DNA of 64,000 nt, taken from Rhodococcus zopfii NBRC 100606 = JCM 9919. GTDB taxonomy: Bacteria > Actinomycetota > Actinomycetes > Mycobacteriales > Mycobacteriaceae. The translations under genes and the position numbers were made by a program. The notes under the pieces were generated by a model. That model saw only the letters and a program-made list of their open reading frames with translations, searched no databases and had not been told where the DNA came from. This document shows positions 26,339-37,125 of the stretch, in pieces. Position 1 is the stretch's first letter; each line of letters starts with the position of its first letter. The DNA lies in NCBI RefSeq assembly GCF_001895025.1, contig NZ_BCXI01000007.1, positions 1-64,000 of the forward strand. Reading direction: 5' to 3'.

Positions 26339-26352
26339 TAGAACACGTTATA
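26339..26352. promoter_or_regulatory. KstR box of the kstD operon
   Basis: TAGAACACGTTATA matches TnnAACnnGTTnnA at all defined positions. On the coding strand it lies in TTCTATAACGTGTTCTA, in which TATAAC serves as the -10 box; the same 17 bases occur in front of kshA. Confidence 0.88.
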
Positions 26353-26374
26353 GAATTGGTTCTGTCGAGTCCAT

Positions 26375-26405
26375 CCTTTCCGCCCAGATTGTCTGGGCGG
26401 AAAGG
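26375..26405. terminator. 14-bp hairpin upstream of the kstD promoter
   Basis: CCTTTCCGCCCAGA and TCTGGGCGGAAAGG pair perfectly around a 3-nt loop, 22 nt upstream of the KstR box. It probably insulates kstD from transcription coming out of the kshA pair; an operator role is possible. Confidence 0.5.
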
Positions 26406-26448
26406 TCGGTCGCGTTCTCGACCCGCCTCGAAACACATTCCACAAACG

Positions 26449-26495
26449 GGTGATGGGAACCTCGTCCGGTCGGGCCGGGCGAGGTTCCCATCACC
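26449..26495. terminator. 16-bp hairpin after the kshA small-protein gene
   Basis: GGTGATGGGAACCTCG and CGAGGTTCCCATCACC pair perfectly around a 15-nt loop, 12 nt past the stop of the small gene at 26508. It is most likely a transcription terminator, though without a strong T-run. Confidence 0.6.
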
Positions 26496-26507
26496 GTGGA
26501 GCGCGGG

Positions 26508-26846
26508 CTATCTGGGGACGTTCAGTGAACCGTCGAGCACGGCCTGTTCGATGCTGGCCCGCAGGTTCGGGCAGCCCTCGCGCGGTGCGTTCGCGCGGTC
26601 GGTATCCCGGAAGACGGGGCACGTCTCGTTCGGATCGGACTGCCATTGCACACTCGTTTGGCGGAAGCTGTTCTTGCGCACCAGGACGCACGTGTCGCAG
26701 CTTCGGCATTCGATCTCACTGAGGCCCGAGTCCAGATAGTTGATTTTATCGATGGCGGTCTGGGCGGCGATCGCCTCGACCCGGTCCGGCTGATCCGCGA
26801 AACTCGGAGACTTGGCCCACCTGCTCTTCCGGGTCGAGGCGCTCAT
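26508..26846 (-). CDS. Small cysteine protein paired with KshA (copy 1)
   Basis: 112 residues, no recognised family. It carries C47-x2-C50-x25-C76-x15-C92 plus C53, with a conserved VLVRKNS and VQW in the loop. A homologue with the same C-x2-C-x25-C core lies directly after the second kshA (61027-61284). Its ATG is 2 nt past the kshA stop, so it is co-translated with KshA. Four conserved cysteines suggest bound zinc or an Fe-S cluster; roles in electron delivery to, or assembly of, the Rieske oxygenase are possible but unproven. Confidence 0.75.
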   Translation of the reverse strand: MSASTRKSRWAKSPSFADQPDRVEAIAAQTAIDKINYLDSGLSEIECRSCDTCVLVRKNSFRQTSVQWQSDPNETCPVFRDTDRANAPREGCPNLRASIEQAVLDGSLNVPR

Positions 26847-26848
26847 CG

Positions 26849-27994
26849 TCAGACCTCCGCGTCCTGCTTCTTCTCGGCTTCAGCGGCCTTGCGGGCCATG
26901 TTCTCGGCGACCTCCGCCTCCCAGGCTTCGTTGGCCTTGGCGGTGTCGACCTCGAACTCGAAGCGCTGGGTCATCTTGTCGGTGACCTCGGCCACATCGA
27001 CGTAGAACTGCTCGTACCAGCGGCGCAGCTGGTAGACCGGGCCGTCCTCCTCGCACAGCAGCGGATTCTCGATCTTGGTCTTGTTCTTCCAGATCTCGAC
27101 GTCCTGCAGGAAGCCCTCGCCGATGCCCTCGGTGAACTTGGCGGCCATCTTGTCCGACTGTTCGTCGGTCATGCCCGTCGGCCTCTTGACGATGATGCCG
27201 TACTGCAGCATGAACGAGTCCTGCGTGATCGGGTAGTGGCAGTTGATCAGCACCGACTCGACCTTGTATCCGCCGTAGCTGTTGGTCATCGGGTTGATCA
27301 TGTAGGACGGCCCGTAGTACGCCGCGTACGACTCGAGCGTCGACTCCAGGCCGTATTGGGTGGACATGCCCTTGTCGGGGCGGCCGCGGGTGTTGAGGAA
27401 CTGCTCCGCGACGTGACCCTCGAACACGTTCTTGAAGAACGTCGGGAATGCGTAGTGGATGTAGAAGAAATGCGCCATGTCGACGACGTTGTCGATGATC
27501 TCCCGGCAGTTGGAACCCTCGATGAGGATCTGGTTCCAGGTCCAGTCGGTCCACTCGCCGCTGCCGTACTGCTCGATGTCCGGGAGCGTGACCTCCGGCG
27601 GGGGCGGGTTGCCCTCGGGGTCGTTCCAGACGAAGAGCTGGCCGTGCTTCTCGGTGCTGATCCACGCGCGGGTGCGCGCGAGCGGCGGAACGCGGCGGGC
27701 GTAGGGAATGTCGGCGCACTTGCCGGTGCCGTTCCAGCGCCAGTCGTGGAACGGGCACGCGATGTTGTCGCCCTTGACCTCTCCCTGCGACAGGTCGCCG
27801 CCCATGTGGCGGCAGTAGGCGTCGAGGACCTTGAGGTCGCCGTTGGTGTCGGCCCAGACTACGAGCTTCGTGCCGAACGCGTGGACGGAGTGGGGCTTGC
27901 CGTCCCTGAACGTCTTGCTCAGGCCGAGGCAGTGCCAGCCTCGCGCGTACCGCGTCCGGGCTTCTCCGACGTCGATCTCGCGAATCGGTGCCAT
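26849..27994 (-). CDS. kshA: 3-Ketosteroid 9-alpha-hydroxylase oxygenase KshA
   Basis: 381 residues. The Rieske [2Fe-2S] site is C61-R-H63 and C80-P-F-H83. The mononuclear iron ligands are in NVVDMAHFFYIHY (H175, H180) with a later Asp in FLQDVEIW. It hydroxylates C9 of 3-ketosteroids with electrons from KshB, which is not in the window. The leader of about 30 nt has a GGGAAGTGAGGGG ribosome site. It is divergent from hsaA, with a KstR box 28 bp upstream. Confidence 0.95.
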   Translation of the reverse strand: MAPIREIDVGEARTRYARGWHCLGLSKTFRDGKPHSVHAFGTKLVVWADTNGDLKVLDAYCRHMGGDLSQGEVKGDNIACPFHDWRWNGTGKCADIPYARRVPPLARTRAWISTEKHGQLFVWNDPEGNPPPPEVTLPDIEQYGSGEWTDWTWNQILIEGSNCREIIDNVVDMAHFFYIHYAFPTFFKNVFEGHVAEQFLNTRGRPDKGMSTQYGLESTLESYAAYYGPSYMINPMTNSYGGYKVESVLINCHYPITQDSFMLQYGIIVKRPTGMTDEQSDKMAAKFTEGIGEGFLQDVEIWKNKTKIENPLLCEEDGPVYQLRRWYEQFYVDVAEVTDKMTQRFEFEVDTAKANEAWEAEVAENMARKAAEAEKKQDAEV

Positions 27995-28022
27995 GTCCCC
28001 TCACTTCCCTTCGGATTTCTAC

Positions 28023-28036
28023 TAGAACACGTTATA
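28023..28036. promoter_or_regulatory. KstR box of kshA
   Basis: TAGAACACGTTATA, identical to the kstD box. On the minus strand TATAAC forms the -10 box inside the operator. Confidence 0.9.
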
Positions 28037-28125
28037 GAAGTTCCGGGGGATCCGGAAGTGATCGGAGACTTTGGTCCCTATGAAAAGGCGCCGACCAGCG
28101 GCGAGGGGCCGCTCTCGACAGAAAT

Positions 28126-28139
28126 AAGAACGTGTTCTA
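28126..28139. promoter_or_regulatory. KstR box of hsaADCB
   Basis: AAGAACGTGTTCTA matches TnnAACnnGTTnnA except for the first base. TAGTCT (28138-28143) overlaps its end and is a fitting -10 box for hsaA, about 40 nt before the start codon. Confidence 0.85.
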
Positions 28140-28183
28140 GTCTCGAAACAAGCGATCAATTCCGGAGTAGACGGGAGCGTCCA

Positions 28184-31143
<2,960 letters not shown>

Positions 31144-31144
<1 letters not shown>

Positions 31145-31731
31145 TGACCGGCAACGAATCCGGTGCCGGCGTGGGTATCGACCCGCGCCGGTTCCGGAAC
31201 GTCCTCGGGCAGTTCTGCACCGGTGTCACCATCATCACCACCGCCGACGACGACGGACAGCCCGTCGGTTTCGCGTGCCAGTCCTTCGCGGCACTGTCGC
31301 TCGAACCGCCGCTCGTGCTGTTCTGCCCCACGAAGGCCTCGCGGTCGTGGGCGGCGATCGAACGGTCCGGTCGCTTCTGTGTGAACGTGCTCGCCGAGGA
31401 ACAGCAGGACACATGCGCCCGCTTCGGTTCTCGCGAACCCGACAAGTTCGCCGGGATCGACTGGACGCCGTCGCCGTTGGGCTCGCCGATCCTCACCGGT
31501 TCGCTCGCCCACATCGACTGCACCGTCGACTCGGTGCACGACGGCGGCGATCACTGGGTGGTGTTCGGTCGTGTCGACTCGCTGAGCGAGGCACGCGACG
31601 ACAAGGAACGTCCGCTGCTGTTCTACCGCGGGCAGTACACCGGCATCGAACCGGAGAAGACGGTTCCCGCCCCGTGGCGCGACGACCTCGAGGCGTTTCT
31701 CACGACCGCCTCCGAGGACACCTGGCTCTAG
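31144..31731 (+). CDS. hsaB: HsaB: flavin reductase for HsaA
   Basis: 195 residues of the flavin-reductase (FMN-binding split barrel) family, with FCTGVTIITT, GFACQSFAALSLEPPLVLFC and SRSWAAI motifs near the N-terminus. It supplies reduced flavin to HsaA. Last gene of the operon; a stem-loop repeat begins 20 nt after its stop and could end the transcript. Confidence 0.94.
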
Positions 31732-31751
31732 GCTTCACCCCGTCGTCTTCT

Positions 31752-31806
31752 CCGAGCGAACGGTACATTCGGTCGCTTGAAGGAGACGACTGTACCGTTC
31801 GCTCGG
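31752..31806. repeat. 55-nt stem-loop repeat, copy 2
   Basis: Arms CCGAGCGAACGGTACA and TGTACCGTTCGCTCGG form a perfect 16-bp stem around a 23-nt loop containing GAAGGAGACGA. It is the same length as copy 1 (7517-7571, opposite orientation) and about 80 percent identical. It lies between converging hsaB and the serine hydrolase and may work as a two-way terminator. Confidence 0.85.
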
Positions 31807-31902
31807 GAACGGTCGGGTCGTGAGGCGCCGCCGGATCCAGCGGGGTCCGAACGAAGACGGGTCCCGTCCGGCACCGGCGCCGGACGAGACCCGTCTGCCT
31901 GC

Positions 31903-33102
31903 TCAGGTCAGCGTCTGATAGACCCGCGACTCGAACTCGAGGAAGCCGTCGACGGATGCCGGGTCGGAGAAGGGCAGGACCTGCGCTGCCCAGATCCCTG
32001 CAACATCGGCGCTGCGGTCGATCCAGTAGTACAGATTTGCCAGTCCTGCCCAGCCGAGAGCTCCGGCGCTCCGGCCGGTAGGCGCCTGCTCGTCGTTGAC
32101 CATGAAGGAATAGGCCCACGTCTTTCGTTGTCCCGGAAAGAATTCGGCATTGTTCGAGAGTTCGGGTTCGACGCCGCGCAGCATGGTCACCTGCAGGTCG
32201 CCGAGACCGTTGACCACAGCTTTCGCAACGGTCTCCGGCCGCAACACCCGGCCGTTTTCGCCTTCACCGTCGGTCAGCCACATCCGCAGGAAACGGGTGT
32301 AGTCCCGGACGGTCGAGTACAGGCCATGGCCACCCATGTCCACTTCCGGTTCCTGAGGGAGCACCAAGCCGGTCGGAGTCAACATGCCGTCGTCTCCTCG
32401 CTGGTGAATCTCGGTCAGCCGGTCCATCATCGACCGGGTCATGCCGAACGCCGTATCGCTCATTCCGAGCGGCGCGAACACCCGTTCCGCCATTACCTCG
32501 CCGAGTCGCTTACCGCGAATCGCTTCGACCACAAGCCCTGCCCAGTCCATGTTGGACCCGTAGTTCCACCGAGTACCGGGATCGAACAACAGCGGGGTGT
32601 TCAGAGCAGCCCGCGTTGCTGTGATGACACTCGGATACCGTCCCTCGGCGAGGAGCCGATGATACGTCTCGTCGAAGAACGAATAGCCGAGTCCGGCCGT
32701 GTGCAACAACAACATCCGGGTGGTGATCGGCGTCTCGGGGGTCCGCAGTCTCGGCGTTCCGGTGTCGTCGAAACCGTCGATGACGGGCAGGTCTGCGATC
32801 TCGGGGACGTAATCCGATGCCGGTGCGTCGAGGTCGAGCAGCCCTTCCTCGACGCATTGGAGCACGGTGGTGCCGGTGACCGCCTTGGTGGTGGAGAACA
32901 TCGCGAACACCGAATCGGTCGTCATCGGAGCGGTGTCGTTCAGCGAGCGGACGCCGGCCGCGCCTTCGTAGACGGTTCCCGTCGAGCGCGTGACCGAGGC
33001 GACGACGCCGGGAACTCGGTCGGGACCATTGGGAGCGGTGGTGACACGGGCGAGGGCGTCGTCGAGGGTCGAATCCAAAGCGGGCATATTCAGCGTGGAC
33101 AT
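31903..33102 (-). CDS. Serine hydrolase, beta-lactamase/EstB family
   Basis: 399 residues of the class-C-beta-lactamase-like esterase family. The nucleophile motif is S70-T-T-K73 in FSTTKAVTG and the Tyr motif is Y181-G-S-N. There is no signal peptide, so it is probably a cytosolic esterase. I chose the start MSTLNMP at 33102. It is divergent from no regulator, but the AraC gene at 33245-34237 lies just upstream on the same strand, 142 nt apart. Confidence 0.83.
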   Translation of the reverse strand: MSTLNMPALDSTLDDALARVTTAPNGPDRVPGVVASVTRSTGTVYEGAAGVRSLNDTAPMTTDSVFAMFSTTKAVTGTTVLQCVEEGLLDLDAPASDYVPEIADLPVIDGFDDTGTPRLRTPETPITTRMLLLHTAGLGYSFFDETYHRLLAEGRYPSVITATRAALNTPLLFDPGTRWNYGSNMDWAGLVVEAIRGKRLGEVMAERVFAPLGMSDTAFGMTRSMMDRLTEIHQRGDDGMLTPTGLVLPQEPEVDMGGHGLYSTVRDYTRFLRMWLTDGEGENGRVLRPETVAKAVVNGLGDLQVTMLRGVEPELSNNAEFFPGQRKTWAYSFMVNDEQAPTGRSAGALGWAGLANLYYWIDRSADVAGIWAAQVLPFSDPASVDGFLEFESRVYQTLT

Positions 33103-33244
33103 GATCCATCCTTTCGATGTGATGCGCGGCACAACGAAAGGTAGGGGCAATCCTCACTCGTGCACGTCTGCGATCGGAAGGATCCGTCCGGAATCGGCAA
33201 CAACCACCCTGCCGGGACGCAACGCAGCCCAACTGGTGCAGCAG

Positions 33245-34237
33245 TCAGCAGTTGCGCCCCCGCGCCATGGTCTCCGACGGGTTCTCCCCGAACCGGCGGC
33301 GATAGGCGGCGGCAAAGACACCCATGTTGACGTACCCCCACTCACGTGCCACCGATGAAACGGAAGGTGCCCCCGCAGTCAGCGCGCGGTAGACGCCCTG
33401 CAACCGACGCTCGATGAGATAGGCACGAGGCGAGGTCCCCAGATACTTGTTGAATGCACCGTTCAGTGCACGAGCGCTGATGCCCGCTGCCTGCGCCGTA
33501 TCGGCAACGGTGGGTAGGTCTTTGGCGTGGTCCTCGATGTACTGCACGGCCGTTCGCACGTACCCGGGGGCGGCTATCGTCGGGGAATCGGTCAGATCGA
33601 CCCCGGCCGAGTGCGACCACTCGTCCAGCAACTGAGCGAGGATCATCTCTTGGAGATTCCGCCCGATCCTTCCGGTTGCCACCGCCGCGGGCGCAACCGA
33701 GGCCGTTCTCGTGGCGTATGTGAGCAGTGCCAGCCAGGGGCTCTTCGGCCCGCCGATCGCGCACCGATGACTCCACAATCGTTCGTCGGGGACGCGGCCC
33801 CACCACTGTAGAGCCAGATCGGAGAGGAGACGATGCGGAATCGTCAGGTTCAGCTGGAGATGGTCGGCGGCGGCAGCCAGCCGGTAGTCGACGCGACTGC
33901 AATCAGCGACGAACGTCTCGCCCACGGTCAATTCGGTTTCGTGACGCGTTCCGGCGGCGTGACGCGTCCATCCTTGGAGCGTCGTGAGAACGAGGACGTT
34001 ACCTGCGTCGGGGTCGAAGTTCTGAAGATCCACTTCCACCCCGTAGCGGAAGTGCGTCATCGTGATATCGCCGATCGGCACGGAGAACATCGACGATGCC
34101 GGGGTGATGTTCCGGCCGACCGGTTGCACGTCGAAGCTCATGTACTTGTCGTCTGTCCAGACGCGGATCGCGTCCCAATCCGATTCGGGCGACGTGTTGC
34201 GACTGCGCGGTGGTCGAGGGTCGAGATCCGGTGACAC
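33245..34237 (-). CDS. AraC-family regulator
   Basis: 330 residues. An AraC-binding-like cupin region (about 30-190) is followed by a C-terminal double helix-turn-helix (about 225-325) with DLPTVADTAQAAGISARALNGAF and the typical second HTH REWGYVNMGVFAAAYRRRFGENPSE. It probably activates neighbouring or steroid-related genes in response to an aromatic or steroid ligand; targets are not seen. GTG start at 34237. Confidence 0.85.
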   Translation of the reverse strand: MSPDLDPRPPRSRNTSPESDWDAIRVWTDDKYMSFDVQPVGRNITPASSMFSVPIGDITMTHFRYGVEVDLQNFDPDAGNVLVLTTLQGWTRHAAGTRHETELTVGETFVADCSRVDYRLAAAADHLQLNLTIPHRLLSDLALQWWGRVPDERLWSHRCAIGGPKSPWLALLTYATRTASVAPAAVATGRIGRNLQEMILAQLLDEWSHSAGVDLTDSPTIAAPGYVRTAVQYIEDHAKDLPTVADTAQAAGISARALNGAFNKYLGTSPRAYLIERRLQGVYRALTAGAPSVSSVAREWGYVNMGVFAAAYRRRFGENPSETMARGRNC

Positions 34238-34351
34238 CCGTCAAAGGTATGCGACAAGTCCGGAAGATACGAGCATCCTGGCTCGGCGAGACAGTTCAGG
34301 ACGGTCGGGTCCCCGGCCGCCCGCTTGCCCGATCGCCCGGAAACGGCAGAG

Positions 34352-35101
34352 CTAACGCCCCGGAATCTCCACGGCGTCCCCGAATGTCATCGCCAGGTTT
34401 CCGATCGACGAGGACACCAGCGCGCGTCTGGGCAGTCCGAGCGACCGCAATTCGTCCGCGATCGGATGCGTTCCCAGTCGCAGCGTCGCGCCTCCGATCC
34501 GGGTCCGCATCCCGGCCGGATTCATGTCCCAGCCCGTCCGGCGAAGTGTCCCGCCGAGGAACGAATACGCCGCGACGGACGCGGTCGCGCCCGCGCCCGG
34601 AATCGGAATACCGGGAGCAACAGCCAGTTCCGCGATGAGCCGGCCGTCCTCGGACACCGAAGCGCGTTTGGTGGGGCTGTGGTGGTCGGCGTCGAAGTCG
34701 GCGAGGATCTTCGGGAACCCCCAGACGCCGCGACCGGCCGCGAGCGTGAAGTCGCCGTCGACCGGAAGCCGGTGAATCAGCGCACCTGCGCCACCCGAAC
34801 CGAGCTCACGCAGGTCCTGCAGCACCGTTCCGCCGCGCCGATCGTGGTCGCGGACGAGAAAGCAGACCCCGAACTCGTTGTAGGGTCCGAGATCTCCGTC
34901 GAGGTAGTCGACGAACACGAGCGTGCACAGGCCACGCCCGGGTCGGTACTGCAGGATCTCGAGGCCGCTGCCGGCGACCAGCGCCTGCGCGGAGGCCGTG
35001 GGCACCGAGTATATTGCCATGAAGGCTGTCGCGGACCGGACCTGCACGGGCATCGCGACCTCCTTGCCGAGGACGAGGTGCGTGCCGGTGGTGTCGCTCA
35101 T
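34352..35101 (-). CDS. Acetoacetate decarboxylase-family protein
   Basis: 249 residues of the acetoacetate decarboxylase (ADC) fold family. VWGFPKILADF holds K131 at the place of the Schiff-base lysine of ADC; the neighbouring second lysine of true ADC is Ile here, so a changed reaction is likely. AGGGAAGG precedes ATG 35101. A KstR-like box lies 43 bp upstream of the start codon, so the gene may belong to the cholesterol regulon. Substrate unknown. Confidence 0.75.
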   Translation of the reverse strand: MSDTTGTHLVLGKEVAMPVQVRSATAFMAIYSVPTASAQALVAGSGLEILQYRPGRGLCTLVFVDYLDGDLGPYNEFGVCFLVRDHDRRGGTVLQDLRELGSGGAGALIHRLPVDGDFTLAAGRGVWGFPKILADFDADHHSPTKRASVSEDGRLIAELAVAPGIPIPGAGATASVAAYSFLGGTLRRTGWDMNPAGMRTRIGGATLRLGTHPIADELRSLGLPRRALVSSSIGNLAMTFGDAVEIPGR

Positions 35102-35143
35102 GGCTGCCTTCCCTGGGACTTGCGGAACACTCGAATCGAGAAC

Positions 35144-35157
35144 GAGAACACGTTCCA
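35144..35157. promoter_or_regulatory. KstR-like box upstream of the ADC-family gene
   Basis: GAGAACACGTTCCA matches TnnAACnnGTTnnA except for the first base and shares AGAACACGTT with the kstD and kshA boxes. Confidence 0.65.
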
Positions 35158-35189
35158 CTATTGGGGCAGGCTGCGGCGAACGCAAGAGC

Positions 35190-36062
35190 CTACGGCGCTC
35201 CGAGGTTCATCTCGTCCGGGTGCATGCCGACCCGGGTACCGTCGTCGAGGGTCGCGATCTCGCTCAGGTCCAGCTCGGACAGTTCGAAATCGAACACGTC
35301 GATATTCTGCGCGATCCGATCCTCGTGCACCGATTTCGGGATGACGATCAGCCCGTTCTGCAGGTGCCACCGGATCAGGACCTGCGCCGGCGTCTTGCTG
35401 TGCCGATCGGCGATTCGCGTGATGATCGGATCGGTGAGCAGCGTGTTCGGCTTGGACGCCGGACCCCAGCCGGAACCGCTCGTACCGCCGAGCGGACTCC
35501 AGGATTCGACGGCGATACCCAGTTCCGCGGCGGTCGCGCGGATGTCCGTCTGCGGCAGGTGCGGGTGCAGTTCGACCTGGTCGACGGCGGGAAGCAGGCC
35601 ACCGCGATCAGCCAGCAGTTTCAGGTGCCGTGGCTCGAAGTTGCAGACGCCGACGGCCTTGGCTTTCCCCGACGACGCGATCTCCTCCATCGCGTCCCAC
35701 GTGCGCAGCAGGCGCTGGTCGTCGAGCAGCGGCCAGTGCACGAGGTACAGGTCGACGTAGTCGAGGCCGAGTCGTGCCAGGCTCGCGTCGAACGCCGCCA
35801 GCGCCGGCTCGAAGCCCTGGTCCGAGTTCCAGAGCTTGGTGGTGACGAAGAGGTCGTCGCGGGGAACCGACGACGACGCGATGCCGCGACCGACCCCCGC
35901 CTCGTTGCCGTAGGCGGCGGCGGTGTCGATGTGCCGGTAGCCGGCCTCGTCGATCGCGAACCGCACGATGTGCTCGGTCTGCTCGTCGGTGGCCTGCCAG
36001 ACTCCCAGGCCGACCTGCGGGATGGTCGTTCCGGAATTCAGCGTGATCTCGGGAGTGCTCAT
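35190..36062 (-). CDS. Aldo/keto reductase
   Basis: 290 residues of the AKR superfamily with D46, Y51 (HIDTAAAYGNE), K76 (VTTKLW) and the His of LVHW as the catalytic tetrad, and IPKSV near the NADPH site. It is similar to 2,5-diketogluconate-reductase-type proteins common in actinobacteria. It is divergent from the AHSA1-ArsR pair and ends 88 nt from the ADC-family start. Substrate unknown. Confidence 0.85.
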   Translation of the reverse strand: MSTPEITLNSGTTIPQVGLGVWQATDEQTEHIVRFAIDEAGYRHIDTAAAYGNEAGVGRGIASSSVPRDDLFVTTKLWNSDQGFEPALAAFDASLARLGLDYVDLYLVHWPLLDDQRLLRTWDAMEEIASSGKAKAVGVCNFEPRHLKLLADRGGLLPAVDQVELHPHLPQTDIRATAAELGIAVESWSPLGGTSGSGWGPASKPNTLLTDPIITRIADRHSKTPAQVLIRWHLQNGLIVIPKSVHEDRIAQNIDVFDFELSELDLSEIATLDDGTRVGMHPDEMNLGAP

Positions 36063-36115
36063 CGTCCCAGGCTAACCACCGGGGCGCGGCTTCGCCGGTG
36101 GTCCGGTAGAGAAAA

Positions 36116-36133
36116 TGCAACTCGGTGGTTGCA
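36116..36133. promoter_or_regulatory. Inverted repeat, probable ArsR-type operator 1
   Basis: TGCAAC and GTTGCA flank 6 bp. It is the first of two similar sites whose centres are 33 bp apart (about three helix turns) in front of the AHSA1-ArsR pair. Confidence 0.6.
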
Positions 36134-36147
36134 GTCAATCCAAGTAT

Positions 36148-36167
36148 GTGCAATTCTGAAGTTGCAC
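36148..36167. promoter_or_regulatory. Inverted repeat, probable ArsR-type operator 2
   Basis: GTGCAA and TTGCAC form the outer arms of a 20-bp imperfect palindrome. It ends 23 bp before the AHSA1 start codon. Confidence 0.6.
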
Positions 36168-36190
36168 ATCATCTATCGACGGAGGTAATC

Positions 36191-36622
36191 ATGGCCCCGC
36201 TCGACATCACTCGCAGTATCGACATCAAGGCCCCGGCAGCCAAGGTGTGGGCCGCCCTGACCGAACCGGAGTCGATCGCCCAGTGGTTCGGTGACACGGC
36301 AGAATTCGATCCGAGACCGGGAGGCGTGGGGAGTTTCGGCTGGACGAGTCACGACGAGGGTCCGTTCCGTGTGCTGGTCGAGCACGTGGACGAACCGAAG
36401 ACCCTGGTCTACCGGTGGGCACGTGAATCGAACGTCGACCCGGCGCCGGGAAACTCCACGGTGGTGCGATTCGATCTCGCCGAGATCGACGGTGGCACCC
36501 GCTTGACCATGGTGGAGACGGGTTTCGAGGGCCTCGCCGAGCCGCGGTCCGCTCACGACGGCAATGTCGAGGGCTGGCATGCCGAACTGGCCGACCTGGT
36601 GGAGTACGTGGAATCACGGTGA
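36191..36622 (+). CDS. AHSA1/START-like (SRPBCC) protein
   Basis: 143 residues of the SRPBCC ligand-binding fold: IDIKAPAAKVWAALTEPESIAQWFG at the start and a C-terminal helix (GWHAELADLVEYV). ATG 36191 has a perfect GGAGG five bases upstream. Pairs with an ArsR repressor, overlapped by 4 nt, are a common actinobacterial arrangement in which the SRPBCC protein may bind or remove the inducer. Confidence 0.88.
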   Translation: MAPLDITRSIDIKAPAAKVWAALTEPESIAQWFGDTAEFDPRPGGVGSFGWTSHDEGPFRVLVEHVDEPKTLVYRWARESNVDPAPGNSTVVRFDLAEIDGGTRLTMVETGFEGLAEPRSAHDGNVEGWHAELADLVEYVESR

Positions 36623-36945
36623 GCGATATGTCCAAGGATGTTCCGGCGGTGCTGGCGGTACTCGCCGACGAGACCCGCTGGAACATCCTCACCGAGGTCG
36701 GCGTCGAGGACTTGTCCGCCAGTGCGCTGGCAGCCCGGCTGCCGGTCAGCAGGCAGGCCATCGCCAAGCACCTGTCCGTGCTGGCCGACGCCGGGCTGGT
36801 GGAGTCGGTCCGGGTGGGGCGAGAGATCCGCTACCGGGCCGTCGGCACCCGGCTCGGCACGCTCGCCGGTGAGCTCGACGCCATCGGGCGCCGGTGGGAC
36901 CGCCGCATGGAGGCGATCAGACGCATCGCCGAACGGCCCGATTAG
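36619..36945 (+). CDS. ArsR-family repressor
   Basis: 108 residues, a winged helix-turn-helix (about residues 30-80) with VSRQAIAKHLSVLADAGLVESVRVGREIRYR, the SdpR-like ArsR subgroup without visible metal-binding cysteines. It overlaps the AHSA1 gene by GTGA. It likely binds the two inverted repeats in front of the operon. Confidence 0.9.
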   Translation: MSDMSKDVPAVLAVLADETRWNILTEVGVEDLSASALAARLPVSRQAIAKHLSVLADAGLVESVRVGREIRYRAVGTRLGTLAGELDAIGRRWDRRMEAIRRIAERPD

Positions 36946-37125
36946 ATCGGCGGCGCCGCGGGTCACGGCGTTCCCGAGGCGTGGTCCGGATGGGCGACGT
37001 CACTCGGCCGGTGGGACATACGCGCGGGCGAGGCATCGGGCGATCCGGCGGCAAACCCGGGATCGGCGCACGAGAACGGCCGCGCGGGTGCTGATTCCCA
37101 CGCGGCCGTCCGTATCGACCGTCGG

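Noticed and set aside
27236-28183. An upstream extension of hsaA
   Set aside because: It would run antisense through kshA and both KstR boxes; the GTG at 28184 has a ribosome site and the expected HsaA length.
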